In this document: one piece after another, positions 43,861 to 49,313 of the stretch | Numbering within the stretch: position 1 is the first letter of the stretch | Layout of the letters: every line of letters starts with the position of its first letter | DNA from: Streptomyces inhibens | GTDB taxonomy: Bacteria; Actinomycetota; Actinomycetes; Streptomycetales; Streptomycetaceae | Assembly: GCF_003389455.1 (NCBI RefSeq) | Contig: NZ_QUAC01000053.1 | Location: 1-49,313, forward strand | Reading direction: 5' to 3' | Length of the DNA stretch: 49,313 bases | Program-made: the position numbers and the translations under genes | The notes under the pieces: model-generated | What the model saw: the letters and a program-made list of their open reading frames with translations, nothing else | Databases searched by the model: none | What the model was told of the DNA's origin: nothing

Positions 43861-44747
43861 CCGAGCTCAAGACTCGTCACGGCGAAGGTGCGTTGCTGCT
43901 CCGTCGGCGGGACCGGGCCGGTGTACATGCGTACGGTGTGCGACTGCGGGGTCAGGCCGCGCGTGGTGACCAGGGTGTGGGCGGCGCGGCGGGGCTCGGG
44001 GATGTCGAGGAAGACCTCGTCGGCCGGGTCGAGGGAGGCGGTGAGGGCGTCGAAGAGCGCCTCCGCGACCTCGGGGGTGTCGGCGAAGAGCGGGCCGATG
44101 CGGTGGCCGGTGCGGGCCGGGCGGATCGCTCCGTAGCCGGCGATCGCGCCGTCGCGCACATACGCGCGGGCGGTGTGGCCGGGGGCCGTCAGCCAGCGGG
44201 CGACGAAGGCGCGCCGGGCGGCGGGGAAGCAGTGCCGGTCGTAGGCGGCCAGGGCGTCGAGGTGGGCGGCGGTGACGGGGACGACGTCCGAGGACGGCTG
44301 CGTGCCGGGGCGGGTGGGGCGTCCGGCGTAGCGGAGAGTGTCGTAGGCGGGGGTGAACCCGGCGCGCTTGTAGGTGGCTTGCTGCTCGGGGACCGCGTCG
44401 AGGCCGACGGTCCGGGTGCCAGCGTGCGGGAAGGCGGCGCGCCAGGTGGCGAGGCCCAGGCCCTGTCCGCGGTGGTCGGGGTGGACGAGGTAGTAGCCGA
44501 GGAAGGCGTAGGCGTCGGAGTAGTTGACGACCGAGACCGCGGAGACCGTCCGTCCGCCGAGCCGGCCGATGAAGAAGCCGGCGGGGTCGGTGGGGTGGAA
44601 GCAGGCGGTGTCCCCGCGGCCGGGGTTCCACTCTTCGTCGGCGGCCCACTGCGCCACCTCATGCCAGTCGTCCAACGAGGCGGTGGTGACGGTGAGTTCG
44701 CCGGTCGCGGCCGGCTGGTGGTGCGGGGCTTCGCCGATGTGGGGCAT
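43857..44747 (-). CDS. GNAT family N-acetyltransferase
   Basis: The 296-residue protein has a GNAT acetyl-CoA-binding loop ([20 protein letters not shown]) at about residues 85-110. A second domain, from about residue 150 ([20 protein letters not shown]), resembles the C-terminal acetyltransferase-like half of tandem GNAT proteins. The substrate is unknown. A ribosome site before the ATG is weak. The stop overlaps the DinB relic on the opposite strand. Confidence 0.88.
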   Translation of the reverse strand: MPHIGEAPHHQPAATGELTVTTASLDDWHEVAQWAADEEWNPGRGDTACFHPTDPAGFFIGRLGGRTVSAVSVVNYSDAYAFLGYYLVHPDHRGQGLGLATWRAAFPHAGTRTVGLDAVPEQQATYKRAGFTPAYDTLRYAGRPTRPGTQPSSDVVPVTAAHLDALAAYDRHCFPAARRAFVARWLTAPGHTARAYVRDGAIAGYGAIRPARTGHRIGPLFADTPEVAEALFDALTASLDPADEVFLDIPEPRRAAHTLVTTRGLTPQSHTVRMYTGPVPPTEQQRTFAVTSLELG

Positions 44748-44871
44748 ACCGGGGGTCGTCCCTTCTAGTGGGGGCAGGGGGCGGAATCGGGTGTGGTGCG
44801 GTGGTGCTGCGCGGGGCGGGCCGGCTGGGGCCCTTCCGACCGGTCGGCCCGCCCGTGGTGAGGTGGGCGCG

Positions 44872-44891
44872 CCAGGGCCTGTCGGCCCTGG
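44872..44891. terminator. Terminator of the APC permease gene
   Basis: CCAGGGCC and GGCCCTGG form an 8-bp stem with a 4-nt loop, 15 bp after the permease stop on the minus strand. Confidence 0.6.
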
Positions 44892-44906
44892 TCCGCCGGA
44901 CGGGCG

Positions 44907-46445
44907 TTAGATCAGGTCCATGGCGGCGACCTCGTCGGGGCGGCCGTAGCTGACCGGGCCCTGGAAGCGCCGTCGGGCGGTGGCGAACCACCACACGGTG
45001 GCGATGATCAGCACCGCGGCCAGCGCGATCGGGGCGTAGTTGAACGAGGCCGGGGTGATCGGGTACGCCTGGGGCAGCATGAACAGCACATTGCTGATCA
45101 GGATCCAGGTCACCGCGATCGCCGCGACCGGCTTGCCGTAGCGGCCGAGGTTCCAGGGGCCGGCCTGGAAGTCGTCGAGCCGCAGCCGCAGGAAGATCGG
45201 CACGGCGTAGGCGAGGAACAGCCCGACGACATTGACGCTCACCACCGCGGTGAAGGCGGTGTGGGACCACCAGCCGGGCAGCACCAGCACCAGGGGGCAG
45301 GCCGCGGCGAGCCAGACGGCCTTGACGGGCGTACGGGTGCGCGCGGACACCGAATGCCACCAACGGGAGCCGGGCATCGCGCCGTCGCGGGAGAAGGCGA
45401 AGATCTGCCGGGTATTGCTGGTCATGTTGGCGAGACCGCAGAACAGCATGGCGCCGATAACGATCAACAGCAGGAACTTGGCGGTGCTTTGGCCGAGCGC
45501 ATCGATGAGAATCTGCACCGGTGGTGCCTCGGCGGTCGCGGCGTGACCATAGTCACGGATCGCGTACACCAGTGCGAGCATGAGGATCAGTCCGGTGATC
45601 GCGGAGTAGCTGATCGCCCGCATGATGCCCCTGGGCGCGTTGACCGTTGCCTTCACCGTTTCTTCGGACATGTGGAAACTTCCGTCGAAACCGGTGAAGG
45701 TCCAGCTGGTGACGAGCAGCCCCAGCATTCCGCCGTAAATCGCATGGGTGAAGCCGGTGTTGTTGGCGAAGTGGGTGACGAACGACGGCGACTGATGGTG
45801 GTCGGGTATCACCGTCAGCGCGCCGACGATCACCACCATGCCGATCAGCAGCCACCACACGGAAATCCGGTTCACGACCGCAACCAGCCGCACCGTATAG
45901 GTGTTGGCCAGCGCCTGGACGACGAGGATGACCGCAGTGATGCCGACCGTCTGTTGCGGCGTCGGCTCGTAGGACGGCCACTGCATGGCGATGAATGCCT
46001 GGATGAAGGTGGCGGCGGCGAAGTTGGTGGCGGCCGTGCCGCCTACCTGGCCGACGAAGTTGAGCCAGCCCGTGTACCAGGACCAGGCGCCCTGGTGCCG
46101 CTTGGCCAGCTTGCCGGCCGAGAAGTAGAGCGCGCCGCTGGTCGGGTAGGCGGAGGCGATCTCACCCATGGCGGCGCCGACGAACAGCACCATCACCGAT
46201 ACGCCGATCCAGCCGAAGACCAGAACCCGCGGGCCGCCGGCGTTCATGCCGAACCCGAAGGACGAGAAGATCCCGGAGATGATGTTGATGATGGTGAAGG
46301 AAATGGCGAAATTGTCGAATGCGCGGAATCTGCGGGTCAGTTTCCGCGGATAACCCATGGCATGGAGCGTCGCGTCATCATCGAGCGTGACGGGATCTTC
46401 CGGGTGGGGGGCTTTCGAGCGGGCTGGGGACGTACGCTCGGACAC
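44907..46445 (-). CDS. APC family amino acid permease
   Basis: The 512-residue protein has about twelve transmembrane segments and APC-superfamily motifs: RFRAFDNFAISFTIINIISG at helix 1, AAMGEIASAYPTSGALYF at helix 3, and TGFDGSFHMSEETVKATVNA around helix 6. This subgroup (GabP/choline/polyamine-like) imports amino acids or amines with a cation. The GTG start at 46445 has AAAGG 8 bases upstream. Substrate cannot be read from the sequence. Confidence 0.92.
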   Translation of the reverse strand: MSERTSPARSKAPHPEDPVTLDDDATLHAMGYPRKLTRRFRAFDNFAISFTIINIISGIFSSFGFGMNAGGPRVLVFGWIGVSVMVLFVGAAMGEIASAYPTSGALYFSAGKLAKRHQGAWSWYTGWLNFVGQVGGTAATNFAAATFIQAFIAMQWPSYEPTPQQTVGITAVILVVQALANTYTVRLVAVVNRISVWWLLIGMVVIVGALTVIPDHHQSPSFVTHFANNTGFTHAIYGGMLGLLVTSWTFTGFDGSFHMSEETVKATVNAPRGIMRAISYSAITGLILMLALVYAIRDYGHAATAEAPPVQILIDALGQSTAKFLLLIVIGAMLFCGLANMTSNTRQIFAFSRDGAMPGSRWWHSVSARTRTPVKAVWLAAACPLVLVLPGWWSHTAFTAVVSVNVVGLFLAYAVPIFLRLRLDDFQAGPWNLGRYGKPVAAIAVTWILISNVLFMLPQAYPITPASFNYAPIALAAVLIIATVWWFATARRRFQGPVSYGRPDEVAAMDLI

Positions 46446-46607
46446 AACCGCAACCTTTCTGGGGGGAACCGAGGGGGGAATTGGCGGGCTGAGCTGACCG
46501 AACAGGCGGGGGCAGATTTGAAGCAGACAGAGAGCAGATAGGAAGCAGGCGAGGAGAAGGCGTGGAGCGGCTCGGGCGGATTTTCGCGGCCATTGATCCG
46601 GCGCGTA

Positions 46608-47564
46608 TCAGGCGTCATGCGGAACGGGGAGTCCGCAGGAGCGTCTGGCCTTGGTCAATTGCTCCGCGGGATCGCCGAATGCGCTCCAGGGCATACGTGA
46701 GGCGTACGGCCCCATGGCCGTGAAGACTTCCCGTGCCTCGAATTCACGCTTCGCCATGAACAGCGCATGCGCCAGATACGCCAGGTCGAGGACCGGCGCG
46801 AAGCGGTAATCGGCCGCCTGCGGAAACCAGTTGCGGTAGATGCCCATCGCGGTGGAGATCCACTGGGGTTGCTCCCAAGTACGGTCGGCGAGCAGGGCGG
46901 ACGGGTTGTAGTCCTCGACCAGGGCCACCAGCGGCAGCAGCCGGAGCGGCGAGGCGGCCGGGGCCCGCTGGCTCAGGAACGCGGCAACGTCCCAGCTCGC
47001 GCTGGACGAACCGCCGTAGCGGGTGAAGAAGAACGACAGGAAGCGGTGGTGCGCCTCGCGGTGCCAGGGGGCGAGCCGGAGGATGTGGGCGAAGAGGTAC
47101 CAGGGACCGGGCGGCGCGGTCAGCAGCCCCTGCGGCGCGGGGTCATGCGGGCGGTCCAGGCGCGACAGCGCCAGCTGGGCCACCCAGGGGGTGGGGTCCT
47201 CGGGAAGCAGCTTGGCGGCCCGCTCACACGCCGTTTGCGCTATCCGCGCCAGGGTGCCCTTGCGGCGGTCGCCGGCGTCGGCCATGCGCAGGGCCCGGAG
47301 CATCGCCACCCGCGCCCAGAGCAACGCCGCCTCGGGGCCCGGTTCTTCGGCCAGCCAGCGCTCCGCCAGGTCCGAGTCGGCCGCCTCGGAGGCCAGCACC
47401 AGCGACCGGTGCGCCCGGACCTCGAAATCGTCCCGGGCTTCCTTCAGAACCTCGTGCGCGCTGAAGTACCGTCCGGTCCTGACGTCCATACACGCGCGCG
47501 CCAGCGCTCGGTCATTGGCCGCTGGACTCCACACGTACTGCCCCTCGAAAGAGCCGGCCGCCAT
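46608..47564 (-). CDS. TPR-like hypothetical protein
   Basis: The 318-residue protein is mostly alpha-helical, with repeated Ala/Leu/Arg-rich helical pairs (ALARACMDVRTGRYFSAHEV, LWARVAMLRALRMADAGDRR, LAYLAHALFMAKREFEAREV) suggesting tetratricopeptide-like repeats. There is no signal peptide or membrane segment. The ATG has GGGAGGGG before it. It lies upstream of the permease on the same strand with a 162-bp gap. It is probably a Streptomyces-specific family; function unknown. Confidence 0.75.
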   Translation of the reverse strand: MAAGSFEGQYVWSPAANDRALARACMDVRTGRYFSAHEVLKEARDDFEVRAHRSLVLASEAADSDLAERWLAEEPGPEAALLWARVAMLRALRMADAGDRRKGTLARIAQTACERAAKLLPEDPTPWVAQLALSRLDRPHDPAPQGLLTAPPGPWYLFAHILRLAPWHREAHHRFLSFFFTRYGGSSSASWDVAAFLSQRAPAASPLRLLPLVALVEDYNPSALLADRTWEQPQWISTAMGIYRNWFPQAADYRFAPVLDLAYLAHALFMAKREFEAREVFTAMGPYASRMPWSAFGDPAEQLTKARRSCGLPVPHDA

Positions 47565-48596
47565 GGTCCCCTCCCGGTCACGAAGGCGTCATCCCCCACA
47601 CCGCATTCCAGCCGCGCCGAATTCAGCTGGATCCCTACCACCGGTCAAGTGGCAGCGGCCACACCCTACTCATCCTCAACTCATCGCGAAAACAAGTCGC
47701 CTGGAATATCTGGTTCCGCACCTTTTAGTCTTGATGAGATTGAACAGGAAACAACTTTCCGGCCGATCTTCTGAACCTCTCCACTTTGCCACCGGATACG
47801 CCTCTGAGCATTTATTTGGCATATTCACATGTTCACAGGGCCTCCACAACTGGACAACGTTGTCGAATACCCCTCCGCTTCGGCGGACATCAAGACCGAT
47901 CGCGGGTCGGACCGGGACCCGTAACTCGGCCCCGGTGGCGCAGACACGCCCGCGGACGGAAGGTCGCCGCGCCATGGCGCCGGAGCTCGTTCGGCAACTG
48001 CTCACAGTTCTCGGCCACTTCACGACGCTTTCCAGCCATGCCGGCCGAGGGTGGCATCGAGGCCGGGGTGGACGGCTCCCCGAAGCCGGGGAGGGCGGCA
48101 CCGAACCCGGGGCGGGTGCGGCGCGATCGCCCGGCTGGACGCGATCACCCGGGCGGGCACTGTCCGCCCGAGCTGACGGCCCGCCATGAATTTCTTGTGC
48201 GTTTTGTTGAACGAAACTACGGCCTACCGGATACAACACACCCACGCACCGCCCGACTTGGCGGCGGACAACACGGATTCGGCTCAAGAGCAACCGAAAT
48301 TAGCGGAAGCTACTTTCCGGAAGCGCGCGATCACATGTAGCGTTCGTCTGGACCGGAAGGCCGTGGCTTCGCACCACGTCATGGCCGAGTACGGGCATGG
48401 GCGCGAGCGTTCTGACGGCACGAACGGAGCGATCGCCCCCGCTCGGCGCACCCGCATCACGAGTGCCTGTGCGCCGTCCCCGCCTCACCACCGGACTGCG
48501 TCGCGCTCGCTGCGTAGCACCGCAGCACCCTTGAACGTCGAGCACCGCCATGTCTGTCCGTACACGCCTGCTTTGCAAGAGGAATGGGCCCAGATC
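47565..48596. other. 1-kb region without a confident gene
   Basis: Codon periodicity is lost through most of this stretch, and parts of it (about 47640-47870 and 48185-48320) are much richer in A+T than the rest of the window. It separates the divergent TPR-like and winged-helix genes. A small symmetric element, GTTT-N8-GAAAC within about 48200-48216, could be an operator. No RNA gene or promoter can be assigned with confidence, although a non-coding RNA or foreign DNA is possible. Confidence 0.5.
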
Positions 48597-49136
48597 ATGT
48601 TTATGAACTCCTCGACGACCCCGCTTGCGTTGCGACCGGACGCCGACTTCGGCCGCCCGGAAATAGCCGGGCCCGGCGAAGGGCCACCCCTGGCGGTCGA
48701 CCGGCTTCCCGACGGCACGTGGCAACTGACCCTGCACCACCTGGAACCCGTATCGGTCCACCGGCTGCCCTCGGACGAGGTCCACATCATCCTGGCGCCG
48801 CCGCGTGAGGAATCGCGCCACCGCGACGAGCAACCCGCCGCCCGGCCCCGGCCGGAGCCGATCCGGATCGATACCGCGGCCCGGACCGTCTTCATCAAGG
48901 GCCGCCAACTCAGCCTGCCACGGCTGGAATTCGATCTGCTGGCCCATCTTGTGCTGCATCCACGGCGCGCCTTCACCAGGGAGCAGCTGATGACTGCCGT
49001 CTGGCCCAGCTGCCAGTCCAGCACCCGCACCGTCGATGTCCATATCGCCCGGCTGCGCCGACGCCTGGGACCGGGTCTGCGCGACTCGATCAGCACGGTC
49101 TTCGGCATCGGGTACAAGTACCAGCCCACCCCTTAG
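48597..49136 (+). CDS. Orphan OmpR/PhoB-type winged-helix DNA-binding protein
   Basis: The 179-residue protein has a C-terminal trans_reg_C winged helix: LPRLEFDLLAHLVLHPRRAF, then TREQLMTAVWPSC, RTVDVHIARLRRRLG and FGIGYKYQP. Instead of a phospho-receiver it has an N-terminal region of about 80 residues that is not a recognisable domain. The ATG at 48597 or the one at 48603 can serve as start; a GAGGA lies 12-18 bases upstream. It resembles a group of Streptomyces stand-alone response-regulator-like transcription factors. Target genes unknown. Confidence 0.85.
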   Translation: MFMNSSTTPLALRPDADFGRPEIAGPGEGPPLAVDRLPDGTWQLTLHHLEPVSVHRLPSDEVHIILAPPREESRHRDEQPAARPRPEPIRIDTAARTVFIKGRQLSLPRLEFDLLAHLVLHPRRAFTREQLMTAVWPSCQSSTRTVDVHIARLRRRLGPGLRDSISTVFGIGYKYQPTP

Positions 49137-49174
49137 CCGGGTTCGCTGCGGCGGACGCCGCGCGTACGCACACG

Positions 49175-49209
49175 GGGGCGGTGGCCGGTCGGAGGCCGGC
49201 CACCGCCCC
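49175..49209. terminator. Terminator of the winged-helix gene
   Basis: A 14-bp perfect inverted repeat (49175-49188 with 49196-49209, 7-nt loop) starts 38 bp after the stop. Confidence 0.8.
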
Positions 49210-49313
49210 TCGGCCGGCCGCGTGCGGCTTCCTCTCCGGGCGTCACCTTTCGGCCAATACCTGTCGACCCGTCAGATGGAGGGACCGGAAAAACGGGCGG
49301 CGGGTTCGTTGTG

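Noticed and set aside
47676..48293. Minus-strand frame of 205 codons in the 1-kb gap
   Set aside because: Composition is inconsistent along its length, there is no ribosome site, and the sequence is A+T-rich in part. It cannot be called a gene.

Overview
The window is about 72 percent G+C with strong G/C bias at third codon positions. Overlapping ATGA/GTGA gene junctions, GTG and TTG starts, and families such as an SPFH/NfeD-like pair, two class I bacterial P450s and an NHLM peptide exporter all point to a Streptomyces-type actinomycete chromosome. No tRNA, rRNA, CRISPR array, phage gene or intact transposase was recognised.

Region 1 (1-9.5 kb) is mostly ordinary metabolism. It holds the 3' end of an iron-sulfur L-serine dehydratase, an SDR oxidoreductase, folD, several hypotheticals, an NfeD-like small protein with an SPFH (flotillin-like) protein, a secreted Gly/Tyr/Arg repeat protein, and a TetR regulator divergent from a cytochrome P450-ferredoxin operon with a clear palindromic operator.

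Region 2 (9.5-14.8 kb) looks like a copper-homeostasis block. It contains a Met/His-rich membrane protein, an ECF-type sigma factor divergent from a zinc-finger anti-sigma factor, and a translationally coupled operon (Met/His-rich small membrane protein, CopA-type P1B ATPase, PCuAC-like protein).

Region 3 (14.8-20.2 kb) starts from the same divergent intergenic region. A P450 gene overlaps an isocyanide synthase (DIT1/PvcA family) gene, and both converge on a three-gene siderophore-type ABC importer. This combination looks like an isonitrile metallophore locus next to copper genes. It is bordered at 20.2-20.9 kb by two decayed gene fragments and a 253-bp MITE with perfect 25-bp terminal inverted repeats.

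Region 4 (21-28 kb, minus strand) is a compact NHLM-type peptide secretion operon: a 71-aa double-glycine precursor without cysteine, an HlyD-type adaptor, a C39-peptidase ABC transporter, a second NHLM ABC transporter and a stand-alone cyclic-nucleotide-binding protein. No peptide-modifying enzyme is next to it.

Region 5 (28.7-49 kb) carries a PHP-domain protein, a ClC channel, a LysR regulator, the threonine-to-glycine pair tdh-kbl, a streptogrisin-type protease, an unusual 929-aa membrane protein with an exported receptor-like ligand-binding domain, a VOC protein, a PAS-GAF-PP2C-HATPase regulator, a DinB-family protein with a decayed partial copy, a GNAT acetyltransferase, an APC permease, a TPR-like protein and an orphan winged-helix protein after a 1-kb gene-poor stretch.

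The two most interesting systems are the P450/isocyanide synthase/importer set beside the copper genes and the NHLM operon with its GxxxG-rich, cysteine-free precursor.
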